Below, piece by piece: positions 23,089 to 31,277 of a DNA stretch of 35,464 bases. This stretch comes from Candidatus Falkowbacteria bacterium S5_I03. Its GTDB lineage: Bacteria > Patescibacteriota > Patescibacteriia > Patescibacteriales > UBA12465. The notes beneath the pieces were generated by a model that made no database searches, had not been told where the DNA came from, and saw only the letters and a program-made list of their open reading frames with translations. The DNA lies in assembly GCA_019248265.1 (NCBI GenBank), contig JAEHGX010000011.1, positions 1 to 35,464 on the forward strand. Direction: 5' to 3'. Each line of letters starts with the position of its first letter. Position 1 is the stretch's first letter. The translations under genes were made by a program, and so were the position numbers.

Positions 23089-23117
23089 ACGCTCTAATTT
23101 TTTAGTTAGGGCGTTTT
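23089..23117 (+). terminator. Hairpin with U-rich tail after the xylF-like gene
   Basis: Stem ACGCTCTAA (23089-23097) with TTAGGGCGT (23106-23114), one U-G pair, followed by TTTTAATT. It may end the xylF-like transcript, or act as an attenuator for the next gene, whose promoter lies upstream of it. Confidence 0.55.
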
Positions 23118-23167
23118 AATTGTTCTTTTCAAATTTTAAATTTTTTGTTTCACCAAATTTTTTACTT

Positions 23168-23854
23168 ATGACAAAGCAATCTTTTTTAAGAAATTTGTTG
23201 GGTTCTAATTTCAGCCAAGAAGACAAGGCAGTTTCAACTCTGGAAAAACCGAAAACCGCCAGCACCAATCACCAGCTTTCTAATTTTGAAGATTGGCTGC
23301 GGGCCGCTACTCGCGGACGGACTTCCGATTTGCATGCTGAAGACTGGCTTGGTTTGGCTTTGGGGTATTCGCCTAAGAAAGCTGCTAAGGAATTACATCT
23401 TTTTTTCGGAGTGATAAAGGCCCGACCATTATTGGCAGAGCAAGCAAAGGCGCTTTTGCTTTCTCTGCCGGCTAATTTGTTGCCAGCGCTTAAAATTCTG
23501 CAAAAATTAACACCCGAAGATGAGGAACAGCGGAAAGTGAAGGAGCTGTTGATAAAAAAGAAGACTCTGGGCGACGAAGCGTTTTGGCGAGAAAATTTTC
23601 AGGCGATTGTTTGGGAAGACGAATTCGGTCAGGTTTCTTTTCCGGTGGGAAATGGAAATCGAATTGTACGCGAGCCTTGGCCCGGACAGCAACGCTTAGC
23701 CACAGTTTATGGATTGGCAACCGTTGTTTCTTTGGTCGACAAATCTGACCAGGAGGAAGGCGATGGCTTTCATGTCTTTATTCTCGTTGATGGCGAAAAC
23801 GTCGCTCGTAAGCATGGCAGTTCAAAATTAGAGAAAATTTTGGTTACTGATTAA
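23168..23854 (+). CDS. Hypothetical protein
   Basis: I do not recognise this 228-residue soluble protein. It has an N-terminal polar tail, a helical middle (FEDWLRAATRGRTSDLHAED, then LGLALGYSPKKAAKELHLFF and LLSLPANLLPALKILQKL) and a beta-rich C-terminal part (IVWEDEFGQVSFPVGNGNRI, VYGLATVVSLVDKSD, GFHVFILVDGENVARKHGSS). The ATG at 23168 is preferred to an upstream TTG at 23120 because the upstream residues are low-complexity, Phe-rich and lie right after a hairpin. It is a single gene between a promoter and a terminator. The C-terminal part could be a small beta-barrel or ligand-binding module, but this is speculation. Confidence 0.75.
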   Translation: MTKQSFLRNLLGSNFSQEDKAVSTLEKPKTASTNHQLSNFEDWLRAATRGRTSDLHAEDWLGLALGYSPKKAAKELHLFFGVIKARPLLAEQAKALLLSLPANLLPALKILQKLTPEDEEQRKVKELLIKKKTLGDEAFWRENFQAIVWEDEFGQVSFPVGNGNRIVREPWPGQQRLATVYGLATVVSLVDKSDQEEGDGFHVFILVDGENVARKHGSSKLEKILVTD

Positions 23855-23890
23855 AGCAGACGAGCGTCTAATTGTTACAAAAAGTTTTTC

Positions 23891-23923
23891 AAAAAGCCGC
23901 TCCTGATTAGGAACGGCTTTTTT
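23891..23923. terminator. Bidirectional terminator between convergent genes
   Basis: Stem AAAAAGCCGCTCCT (23891-23904) with AGGAACGGCTTTTT (23909-23922), one C-A mismatch, a 4-nt loop and a T-run. A-rich left flank gives a tail for the minus-strand operon. Confidence 0.85.
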
Positions 23924-23934
23924 ATTTGATTTTT

Positions 23935-24453
23935 TTATTCAATACAGCAATCAACCACTTTTTTTACCAGCGCACCCAGTTTGCCGACAACGCCCTTTTT
24001 CTTGATATTTAAATCGTCATCTTCAATTTTTTTAACTTCACCGATATCTATGAGTTTCATATTGAGCCCCCAGAAAAGAGAATAGAGGTCATAGGCTTTT
24101 TGGAACATTTCTTCGGCGTCTTTTTTATCGCCTTTGCCTTGCGCCTTAGTCCCGACTTCCATTAAGCGATAGGATGCGGCCAGCAAGTGTTTAGAAATAC
24201 ACCAAACTTCACCTTCATATTCTTTGATGATTCTTTTTAAGAGCTGTTTACGCATTTCCCGAACCTCGGTTAAGAGGTCGTAATATTTAGGATTGCCGGT
24301 TTTAGCTCCGGTAAAGAAAAAATGCTCTTCAATGCTTACTAGATTCATAATCGCAATCGATAGGTCTTGATCGGAAGATAAATCTAAAGCATTGTCTTTT
24401 TTCATTTGATCCACTTTTTCTACTAATTCATGTAGCTCTAAAATGTTGCTCAT
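23935..24453 (-). CDS. Hypothetical helical protein of the thiol-redox operon
   Basis: This 172-residue soluble all-helical protein is not recognised. It has coiled stretches (LHELVEKVDQMKKDNALDLS), a central region resembling tetratricopeptide-like helices (KGDKKDAEEMFQKAYDLYSL) and a tail with two adjacent cysteines (VVDCCIE). It is the last gene of a three-gene operon, 10 bases after the CPVC membrane protein. Whether the two terminal cysteines take part in redox chemistry or membrane attachment is open. The TPR-like pattern suggests a protein-protein interaction role. Confidence 0.75.
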   Translation of the reverse strand: MSNILELHELVEKVDQMKKDNALDLSSDQDLSIAIMNLVSIEEHFFFTGAKTGNPKYYDLLTEVREMRKQLLKRIIKEYEGEVWCISKHLLAASYRLMEVGTKAQGKGDKKDAEEMFQKAYDLYSLFWGLNMKLIDIGEVKKIEDDDLNIKKKGVVGKLGALVKKVVDCCIE

Positions 24454-24463
24454 ATATTTTAAA

Positions 24464-24985
24464 TTATTTTGTCAGGAAATAAAAAATAATACTTAAAATG
24501 ACCAGCGAACTAAAAGGCATAACCACTTTTTGAAAAGGGAAATAAGCGTGGCCGTTATTTTTTTTCTTCATATTTTCATACCAGAGACTGAAAACGGGAA
24601 GAGCCAGAGAGCCGAGTGCCGCTCCTAAGGCGAGCTTATCGATTCCAAATAATTTATTGGCTGGATGACCAATTAAATCTTGGCTTAAAAGAGGCCAGAA
24701 GACCATTAGATAGTAAGCAATTACTGTAATTATATCGCGTCCGGTCTTGTTGCCAAAATCCCATTTCTTTTTATTGAACCAGTTGATGGTCCAAGCGGCG
24801 ACGCCGGCGGTTAAGCCGCCAATCCAGACTCCCGAGATACTATCGTCAATACCTAGATATTGCGATAGACCTAAGCCTGCGCCCACAGCAACGATGCAGA
24901 CCGGGCAAACCGCTTTTGCCGGTAAAGCACTAAGCCCAAAAATAGCCGCCCCGGTTCCGATTAAGCTTATTTTTTTTAATTTCAT
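24464..24985 (-). CDS. CPVC-motif membrane protein (putative thiol-redox partner)
   Basis: This 173-residue membrane protein begins with a signal-like hydrophobic segment (residues 5-24) followed directly by a CPVC pair (C27, C30), then three or more further helices (VWIGGLTAGVAAWTINW, TVIAYYLMVFWPLL, then LGAALGSLALPVFSLW and VVMPFSSLVILSIIFYFL). A cysteine pair at the membrane surface next to a CPHC thioredoxin-like protein suggests an electron relay for disulfide formation or reduction. It is neither a clear VKOR nor a clear CcdA/DsbD. It overlaps the upstream gene by the ATGA tetranucleotide. Confidence 0.75.
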   Translation of the reverse strand: MKLKKISLIGTGAAIFGLSALPAKAVCPVCIVAVGAGLGLSQYLGIDDSISGVWIGGLTAGVAAWTINWFNKKKWDFGNKTGRDIITVIAYYLMVFWPLLSQDLIGHPANKLFGIDKLALGAALGSLALPVFSLWYENMKKKNNGHAYFPFQKVVMPFSSLVILSIIFYFLTK

Positions 24986-25350
24986 AGCTGTTTAAAATAA
25001 TTAATTATATCCTGATCGCCCATTAGACATTTTTCGCCGTCATAAAAGAAGGGGACGCCGACGCCGGCACTGGTATCAAAATTGCATTTTTTGGCGGTGG
25101 CTGTCAGTAGCCGAGCGTTGACTTGATTTCGGTAGACTTCTAATTCCTGAAAACTTAATTTATCCCTTGTCCCGTTGGCGTTCATAAATTCCTCAACATT
25201 TTTACAATGAGGACAGGTGTCGCCGTAAAAAAGAATTTTATCATTTCCGGGTTCGACGTTCTGATTTTGCTGGCTAAAGCTCAGGATTGCCAGAAGAGCC
25301 ACTACGCCTAACACGAGGATAATCGCGGGCGCGTATTTTTTAATTTTCAT
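24982..25350 (-). CDS. Membrane-anchored thioredoxin/glutaredoxin-like protein
   Basis: The 122-residue protein has an N-terminal anchor (about 7-25) and a short linker, then a thioredoxin fold facing outside. The active site is DTCPHCKNVEEF (C46, C49). A conserved VGVP segment supplies the cis-proline near GVPFFYDGEKC. CPHC is typical of DsbA-like oxidants and of some glutaredoxins. It is the first gene of the redox operon, which has a possible extended -10 (TGT then TATTAT, 25385-25380 on the minus strand). It probably acts on disulfides of exported proteins, such as pilins and secretion components. Anchoring by an uncleaved helix is inferred. Confidence 0.85.
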   Translation of the reverse strand: MKIKKYAPAIILVLGVVALLAILSFSQQNQNVEPGNDKILFYGDTCPHCKNVEEFMNANGTRDKLSFQELEVYRNQVNARLLTATAKKCNFDTSAGVGVPFFYDGEKCLMGDQDIINYFKQL

Positions 25351-25429
25351 GGTTTTTTGCTTAAGTTATTAGTAAGGATATAATAACATAAAATTTTAAA
25401 ACCTGGAATACCTCCCCTGGGGGTGTTTC

Positions 25430-27169
25430 TTAATTGGCGCGTTCCTTAATTTTTTGCAAGACCTCGGCGATAAAAGCATCCTTAGCGAGTTCGCGGGTCT
25501 CTTGCTGGCCGCGGTCGCGGATGTTTAAAACCGGGGAGGCCGCTTCCTTGTCGCCAATCACGAGCATGTGTGGTACTTTTTCTCCCGCGGCTTTACGAAT
25601 TTTGTTGCCGACGGTTTCATTGGAGTCATCTATTTCCACACGGATGCCGTTAGCTCTGAATTCAGCAGTCAGTTTTTGACAGGCCGGGATATGAGTTTCA
25701 GAAACAGATACTATTTTGATTTGAACCGGTGCCAACCAAAGCGGGAAGAGGCCGCTATAATGTTCAATGATTACCCCCATAAATCTTTCCAGAGAGCCAA
25801 GCAGAGCGCGATGAATGACCACTGGAGTTTTTTGTGAGCCGTCAGTTTCCGTGTAGTGCAAATCAAAACGCTGCGGTAATTGAAAATCTAATTGAATGGT
25901 CGCTAGTTGCCATTGGCGGCCAATAGCGTCCTTAACTTTCACATCAATTTTTGGTCCGTAAAAAGCGCCGTCACCTTCATTTATTTTATAATCTAGATTT
26001 GCAGACGCCAAAGCCTTTTTTAAATTAGCTTCAGCTTCATCCCAAACACTTTTCTCGCCCAAGAATTTTTCTGGCCGAGTTGAAAGATGAATTTCGTCAA
26101 TTTGAAGATTGAAAATTTTATAGATAGCTTTTATTTTATCGAGCAGGAGCGCAATTTCTCCTAAGATTTGTTCCTCGCGGCAGAAGATATGGCTATCGTC
26201 TTGCGATAAGCTGCGCACGCGGGTAAGCCCGTGCAGGGTGCCGGATTTTTCGTTGCGGTATAGGGTCGTGGTTTCGGCTAAGCGCAAAGGCAGGTCGCGA
26301 TAGGAATGGATGTCACGTTTAAAAACTAACATATGAGCCGGACAGTTCATCGGCTTAACCCCCATATCACAATTATCTTCGGCATGATGAAGAATAAACA
26401 TATCCTCCTGGTAATGATCCCAGTGGCCGGAAGTTTTCCAGAGCTCGGCATTCAAGAGTTGCGGGGTGCGAACCTCTTGATAACCTTCACCGTAAGAATG
26501 CTCGCGTGTTACTTTTAATAATTCTTGCAACATCACAAAACCTTTAGGTAAAAAGAACGGCGTCCCCGGAGCCCATTCGTGTATCATAATTAAATCCTGT
26601 TCTTTGCCGATTTTGCGATGGTCTCTTTTTTCAGCTTCGGCCATAATTCTTAAATATTCATCCAGTTCTTCTTTGGTGTCGAAGGCTAAGCCATAAATGC
26701 GGGTAAGCATTTTATTTTTTTCATCGCCGCGCCAGTAAGCGCCGGCCAGTTTATGGAGTTTGAAACTGCCCGGTTTAATTTCCTTGGTTGATTCAACGTG
26801 CGGTCCGCGACAGAGATCGGTAAATTTGCCGACAGTATAAAAACTGACGCTCTTTTCACCGCCCTTCATTAAGTCGCTGATGAGTTCAGTCTTGTAAGGA
26901 TTGCCTTCTTCTTGGGCAGTCTTTAAGGCGGCGCTAATTTCCATGTCCGCGCGTTCAAATTTTAAATTTTGTTTGGCTAGATGCGCCATTTTCTTTTCGA
27001 TGTTTTTCAAGTCCGTTTCTAAAATTTTAGTCTCGCCAAAATCGATATCATAATAAAAGCCATTATCGATTGCCGGACCGATAGCCAAATGAGCTTGCGG
27101 CCAAAATTCTTTGATAGCCGCGGCCATTAGATGGGAAAGCGAATGGCGCTTAGTTTCTAGTTTTTCCAT
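25430..27169 (-). CDS. thrS: Threonine-tRNA ligase (no TGS domain)
   Basis: ThrRS charges tRNA-Thr. The 579-residue protein starts directly at the editing domain: RHSLSHLMA gives H9 and H13, and CRGPH gives C120 and H124. The class II catalytic core has motif 2 (TTTLYRNEKSGTLHGLTRVR), zinc-ligand region MNCPAHM, and motif 3 (VVIHRALLGSLERFMGVIIE). An anticodon-binding domain closes the protein. The N-terminal TGS domain of the classical enzyme (~60 residues) is missing, as in other small-genome lineages. A T-box leader lies directly upstream. Confidence 0.97.
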   Translation of the reverse strand: MEKLETKRHSLSHLMAAAIKEFWPQAHLAIGPAIDNGFYYDIDFGETKILETDLKNIEKKMAHLAKQNLKFERADMEISAALKTAQEEGNPYKTELISDLMKGGEKSVSFYTVGKFTDLCRGPHVESTKEIKPGSFKLHKLAGAYWRGDEKNKMLTRIYGLAFDTKEELDEYLRIMAEAEKRDHRKIGKEQDLIMIHEWAPGTPFFLPKGFVMLQELLKVTREHSYGEGYQEVRTPQLLNAELWKTSGHWDHYQEDMFILHHAEDNCDMGVKPMNCPAHMLVFKRDIHSYRDLPLRLAETTTLYRNEKSGTLHGLTRVRSLSQDDSHIFCREEQILGEIALLLDKIKAIYKIFNLQIDEIHLSTRPEKFLGEKSVWDEAEANLKKALASANLDYKINEGDGAFYGPKIDVKVKDAIGRQWQLATIQLDFQLPQRFDLHYTETDGSQKTPVVIHRALLGSLERFMGVIIEHYSGLFPLWLAPVQIKIVSVSETHIPACQKLTAEFRANGIRVEIDDSNETVGNKIRKAAGEKVPHMLVIGDKEAASPVLNIRDRGQQETRELAKDAFIAEVLQKIKERAN

Positions 27170-27191
27170 ATTATTAAAATTAATTATTAAT

Positions 27192-27376
27192 AAAAAAATC
27201 CCCTCCTAGTAAAAACAGCAAAAACTGCTTTTACTGGGACGGGACTATTTTTTGGTCTCGCGGTTCCACCCAGCTTCTTTCCAAATATATCTTAGAAAGC
27301 GCTTATAAATTGTTTTTTAGTCTTAGGCAATTAAGCGGTTTTTAGGCCTTGAGCTTGGTGGGCTCAACAATCAACT
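27192..27376 (-). promoter_or_regulatory. T-box leader of thrS
   Basis: On the minus strand the T-box sequence TGGGTGGAACCGCG (27272-27259) is followed by GTCCCGTCCCAG, whose CGTCCC half (27241-27236) pairs with the T-box bulge region. The terminator is CCCAGTAAAAGCAG with CTGTTTTTACTAGG, then seven Ts (27198-27192). Stem I looks short; its base pairs GATTGTT with AACAATT. A tentative threonine specifier is ACU at 27321-27319. Uncharged tRNA-Thr would switch thrS on. Confidence 0.9.
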
Positions 27377-27382
27377 ACCATT

Positions 27383-27411
27383 AATCTAGCACGCTCCGAT
27401 TAATTTGTAAA
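27383..27411 (-). promoter_or_regulatory. Promoter of the thrS T-box leader
   Basis: On the minus strand, -35 TTTACA (27411-27406), a 17-bp spacer ending in TGC, and -10 TAGATT (27388-27383). Transcription starts near 27376, giving a leader of about 206 nt. Confidence 0.65.
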
Positions 27412-27434
27412 TATTTGCTTAATCGCTATTATCA

Positions 27435-28088
27435 TCAGCCCTTAGCAATAACTAAGGCGATAATTTTATGAGCACCGGCTAGTTTTAAGGTTTCCGCGGC
27501 TGAATCGAGGGTTGAGCCGGTAGTAATCACGTCATCGATTAAAAGAATATCGCGTTTAATCGGCCGTTGTCCTGACCATTTAAAAGCGTCGACCAGGTTC
27601 GAGCTTCTTTTCTTGGCGCTTAGGCTGGATTGTGCTCTGGTATTTTTAATTTTTATTAATTCTAAATTTAGTTCGTAGTTAAAATTTAGAGCCAGCCCGC
27701 GGGCAATTATTTCCGCCTGATTAAAGCCACGCCTTCTTAGGCGTCGGCTTGAAAGCGGGATGGGAATGACTAGCAAGGTTGGTGATTTTAAAACGGCCAG
27801 TCCTTGCCAAAACAGGCTTAGCCAAGCGACCAAGGGTTTGCTGGCCCCAGGAATCGCATTAAATTTTAAAATCTTAATCAGGCTAGCTAGTGGCCGGTTG
27901 TCATAATCGCCGGCGATGTTTAGCTCGTCAATAAATTTTAAACTTAAATTAGTTTTCCCGCCGTAGAATTTTAATTTTTTAAAACAGTCGCCGCAAAGAT
28001 AATCGTCAGTGCGTGTTTCGCGACGGCAAGCCACACAGACAACCGGGAAGAGGAGATTGAGAATAAATTTTTTAAAAAAAAGAGTCAT
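27435..28088 (-). CDS. comF: ComF-family phosphoribosyltransferase-like protein
   Basis: ComF proteins assist DNA import during transformation in several bacteria. The 217-residue protein from the ATG at 28088 has an N-terminal zinc finger (C18, C21, C32, C35) and a phosphoribosyltransferase domain with the PRPP loop ILLIDDVITTGSTLDSA near the C-terminus, preceded by RRRGFNQAEIIARGLA. An upstream ATG at 28118 would add ten residues; I prefer 28088 because the family starts with a short basic/hydrophobic segment before the zinc finger. With the type IV pilus nearby, natural DNA uptake is plausible. Confidence 0.92.
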   Translation of the reverse strand: MTLFFKKFILNLLFPVVCVACRRETRTDDYLCGDCFKKLKFYGGKTNLSLKFIDELNIAGDYDNRPLASLIKILKFNAIPGASKPLVAWLSLFWQGLAVLKSPTLLVIPIPLSSRRLRRRGFNQAEIIARGLALNFNYELNLELIKIKNTRAQSSLSAKKRSSNLVDAFKWSGQRPIKRDILLIDDVITTGSTLDSAAETLKLAGAHKIIALVIAKG

Positions 28089-28149
28089 AATTATCGCTAT
28101 CTTAAATAACGAATTCATTATGACTCTAGAGAGCTAAAGAGAAAATAAA

Positions 28150-29415
28150 TTATAAATCAACTTTATAAATTAATTGAGTACTCTTGTCGGTAAAGTATAA
28201 AGTTTTTTGATCTTCCGGCACTAAGATTTGCGAGATATTGTAAGCGCCGTTAGGAATGGCAATTAATTTTTGGGTGCCGGTGGCTAAATCTATTTTATAA
28301 AGATTGTCTTTGGTTTGATCGGCGAGTTCCGGGAACATGCCCGCTCCGGCTTGGAGCTCTTCCGGAACAGCGCAATAGATTTCCGTGTCGGTTGCGTATG
28401 TGCATTTACTGGCCCAAGTTTGGAGGTTAAAGCTGCGGCGATTTTCACCGATACTGTCAGCCGTCGCATCAACTATCCATAAGCGCGGCTTCATTTCATC
28501 GGCAGTATTATAGACGCTGTATAAAAGAGTATCACCGGCAGTCGACCATTGAGTTTGTAAGCCGCGGCCTTCAACTAAAGTTGATTTAAAATTTTCGCCG
28601 TTTAAACCGACAAAATATATTTCTTGGCGGTTGAAGTCTACACCCTTAGTATACATCGCGACGATTTGATTATTTGGCGACCAGGAAGGGTAGACCGTGT
28701 CGGCGTTAGCCCCGATGTCTTCTAAGGCGGTGGCTTTAGAGCCGTCGCTACCGGAGACAATCAGCCAATTATTTTCGACATCTAGACCGATGCTTTTAGC
28801 GACGATTTGTTCGCTGTCGCCCGAGAAAGAAAAGTCTTGCCAGTAAGAGGGCAGGGTAACTTGTTTGTCGGTGCTGAAGTTATACATAATTTTACTTTTG
28901 TCGGGGTAGCTGATGATGGCCTTATCGCCGCTAGGAGACCAGGTAACATTATCGGCTTCATGGAAAACCTTATCGCTCATTTTTACGGCTTTGCCGTTGT
29001 CGTCTAATTTGTAAAAATGGCCGTCGTCTTTATTGTAATATCTGATACCGCCGTCGCTGGAAACAGTCGGGCCAAGAACTTGTGAAGAAATTAAGGGCGA
29101 TACGGCGGTTAATCCGCCGCTAGCGGTTGGACTGGGAGCGGAAGCTTCGGAACTTGGGGTTCCGATTGGCGTGCCGCTGGCAACCGGATTGTCACTTCCC
29201 GGTAAGTTGCCGCTGCCGGTTATATTGCCGACAGTATTACCCCCGGTTCCGGCTGCCGGCAATCCGGAAGTAGTCGAGCTGGAGTTTATTTGTTGCCCGG
29301 GAGTTATTGTTTCAGCTTGAAAAAATAATTTCCAGAGTAAGTAGCCAAAAAAGACAATCAGTCCTAAGAAGATTATCACAATAATTATTTTTTTGAGACG
29401 GGGAGAGATGCTCAT
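28150..29415 (-). CDS. Membrane-anchored beta-propeller (TolB/WD40-like) protein
   Basis: The 421-residue protein has a short basic tail and one membrane helix (about 8-32), a Ser/Gly/Thr/Pro-rich linker (about 40-110), then repeated beta-propeller blades with motifs like VTWSPSGDKAIISY, PSWSPNNQIVAMYT and TQWSTAGDTLLYSV. TolB-like propellers bind proteins or envelope polymers. A more upstream ATG at 29454 lies on the likely -10 (TTGAAT at 29481-29476, TATAAT at 29459-29454), so 29415 is preferred. It is divergent from the pilus operon and may be part of the same surface system. Confidence 0.8.
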   Translation of the reverse strand: MSISPRLKKIIIVIIFLGLIVFFGYLLWKLFFQAETITPGQQINSSSTTSGLPAAGTGGNTVGNITGSGNLPGSDNPVASGTPIGTPSSEASAPSPTASGGLTAVSPLISSQVLGPTVSSDGGIRYYNKDDGHFYKLDDNGKAVKMSDKVFHEADNVTWSPSGDKAIISYPDKSKIMYNFSTDKQVTLPSYWQDFSFSGDSEQIVAKSIGLDVENNWLIVSGSDGSKATALEDIGANADTVYPSWSPNNQIVAMYTKGVDFNRQEIYFVGLNGENFKSTLVEGRGLQTQWSTAGDTLLYSVYNTADEMKPRLWIVDATADSIGENRRSFNLQTWASKCTYATDTEIYCAVPEELQAGAGMFPELADQTKDNLYKIDLATGTQKLIAIPNGAYNISQILVPEDQKTLYFTDKSTQLIYKVDL

Positions 29416-29507
29416 AAATACTTGTTTAATGTTTCCAAATATTATATAATTCATTATATACTAAGAATGCAGATTATTCAATTTAGTTTTGCGGTGTTAC
29501 AAATATT

Positions 29508-30563
29508 ATGAGTTTTATAACTTTAGGAAATGAAAACCTGTTTTTGGGAATAGACATTGGCGACTCTTCTTTAAAAATGGTAGAGTTAAAAAAGAAGGGG
29601 CAAAAGATTTTACTTTCCAACTATGCCTTTAGTGAGAACGTGAGCGAGATAAATTTTAACCGCGTTGATGATATAAATTATCTTTCCCAGGCGATTACTA
29701 AGGTCATGAAAGAGGCAGGGATGAAAGCTAAGCGCGCTACAGTGTCTCTTCCGACTTTTGCCGTTTTTTCTTCGATTATCAATATTGCTAATGCCGATAA
29801 GAATACCCTGGCTAACGGAGTTAATGAAGAAGCTAAAAAAGTTATCCCGCTGCCTTTGGAAGAAATGGTTTTGGATTGGAAAGTTATACCTGATAAGAAT
29901 GGTAAAACCCCGGTCTCCGGCAACATCCAAGTTTTTCTAACCGGTTCTCCGAAAAAATTAGTTCGTAAATATATTGATGTTTTTAAGCAGGCCGGCGTAA
30001 TTTTAGCCAGTCTGGAAACGGAAACCTTTTCTTTGGTTCGCTCTTTAATCGGTGATGATAAAGCGCCGATGATGATTGTGGAGATTGGAGCCAATAGCAC
30101 CGACTTATCAATTGTTAAAGATAGTATCCCGGTTTTAAATCGCAGTTTGACGGTTTGTGCTTCTACGGTCACCAAAGCTTTAGCCGCCAAATTAGGCATG
30201 ACCTATGCCCAAGCGGAACAGTTTAAGCTTGATTTAAGTTTTTCGCTTAATGCCGATGCCAGCCAAGAAGATTTGCCTCAGTTAATTACCAAGACTTTAG
30301 AGCCGATAGTAACCGAGATGCAATATTTGATTGATTTCTATCGTTCTCAAAATGATGAAAATTTAGAAAAAATAATTCTTTCCGGCGGCGGCTCGCTCTT
30401 CCTGAACCTGGCTGATTATTTTTCTAAACGGTTAAATATTAAAGTGATAATCGGCAACCCTTGGAGCCGAGTTGAATATCCCCAAGAAATCAGGCCGGTG
30501 TTGGAGGAAGTTGGTCCTAAATTGGCCGTCGCTATTGGCTTAGCCATGCGCGAAATAGAATAA
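29508..30563 (+). CDS. pilM: Type IV pilus assembly protein PilM
   Basis: PilM is an actin-like cytoplasmic ATPase that binds the N-terminus of PilN and links the pilus machine to the membrane platform. The 351-residue protein has the actin-fold phosphate motif GIDIGDSSLKMVEL near the start, a second nucleotide motif IVEIGANSTDLSIVKD (about 193-208) and the adenosine motif KIILSGGGSLFLNLADYF near the C-terminus. The length is normal. It starts the operon pilM-pilN-pilO-small protein-pilB-pilC, with 2 bases before pilN. Confidence 0.93.
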   Translation: MSFITLGNENLFLGIDIGDSSLKMVELKKKGQKILLSNYAFSENVSEINFNRVDDINYLSQAITKVMKEAGMKAKRATVSLPTFAVFSSIINIANADKNTLANGVNEEAKKVIPLPLEEMVLDWKVIPDKNGKTPVSGNIQVFLTGSPKKLVRKYIDVFKQAGVILASLETETFSLVRSLIGDDKAPMMIVEIGANSTDLSIVKDSIPVLNRSLTVCASTVTKALAAKLGMTYAQAEQFKLDLSFSLNADASQEDLPQLITKTLEPIVTEMQYLIDFYRSQNDENLEKIILSGGGSLFLNLADYFSKRLNIKVIIGNPWSRVEYPQEIRPVLEEVGPKLAVAIGLAMREIE

Positions 30564-30565
30564 TT

Positions 30566-31273
30566 ATGCTTTTCTCAAAAAACAAAAAACCAAAAAAAGA
30601 AAATGCGCTGGATAATGTCTTGAAGAATCCTAAGATTTTGGAAGTTAATCTGATTCGCGATGAAATTAAACTGACTTTTGATTGGAAAACTAATATTAAA
30701 TCATTGGCCGCCGCTTTAGCCGTGGCGATTCTTATAATTGCGGAATTGTATTTAGGGCTTGATTGGTGGCAGAAGGATGAAGAAATCCGTTTGGAGCAAA
30801 CTAAGGCCGCTATTACTAAGACCGGGAAAGACATTGCCGACTTTAGAAAATCAGCGGCAGATGCTCTAGCTTATAAGGACAAGGCGGTAGAGGTTAATGG
30901 TCTTTTGGAAAATCATATATATTGGACTCAGTTTTTTAATTGGCTGGAAAGAAATACTTTAAGCACGGTTACTTACGGCAACTTCAGCGGTCAGACGGAT
31001 GGTAAATATAATTTATCAGGATCAGCCAGTTCATTTGCCGACGTTTCTTGGCAGGTCAAAACTTTTCGTGATGACCCCATTACTTTAAATGTTTCCGTGG
31101 AAACCGTTTCTGATTCCGGTGCCGGCAAGCAGAGCAAAGAAGACGCGGAAAAGCTAAAGACAGCGACGCCAGAAGAAATCGCCGCCGCTGCGGCCGCTCG
31201 TAATTTAGCCGCTCAAAATAAAGTAGGGTTTACTATGTTGCTCGATGTTAATCCGGAAATTTTTAATAAATAA
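30566..31273 (+). CDS. pilN: Type IV pilus assembly protein PilN-like
   Basis: The 235-residue protein has a short cytoplasmic N-terminal part, one membrane helix (about residues 45-68), a periplasmic-type coiled region (EEIRLEQTKAAITKTGKDIA) and an alpha/beta domain, as in PilN. The N-terminal motif LEVNLIRDEIK resembles the INLLP-like PilM-binding motif of PilN (N-L-I instead of N-L-L). Part of the periplasmic region is low-complexity (EEIAAAAAARNLAAQNKV). It stands between pilM and pilO. PilN and PilO heterodimerise in the membrane. Confidence 0.82.
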   Translation: MLFSKNKKPKKENALDNVLKNPKILEVNLIRDEIKLTFDWKTNIKSLAAALAVAILIIAELYLGLDWWQKDEEIRLEQTKAAITKTGKDIADFRKSAADALAYKDKAVEVNGLLENHIYWTQFFNWLERNTLSTVTYGNFSGQTDGKYNLSGSASSFADVSWQVKTFRDDPITLNVSVETVSDSGAGKQSKEDAEKLKTATPEEIAAAAAARNLAAQNKVGFTMLLDVNPEIFNK

Positions 31274-31277
31274 ATCT

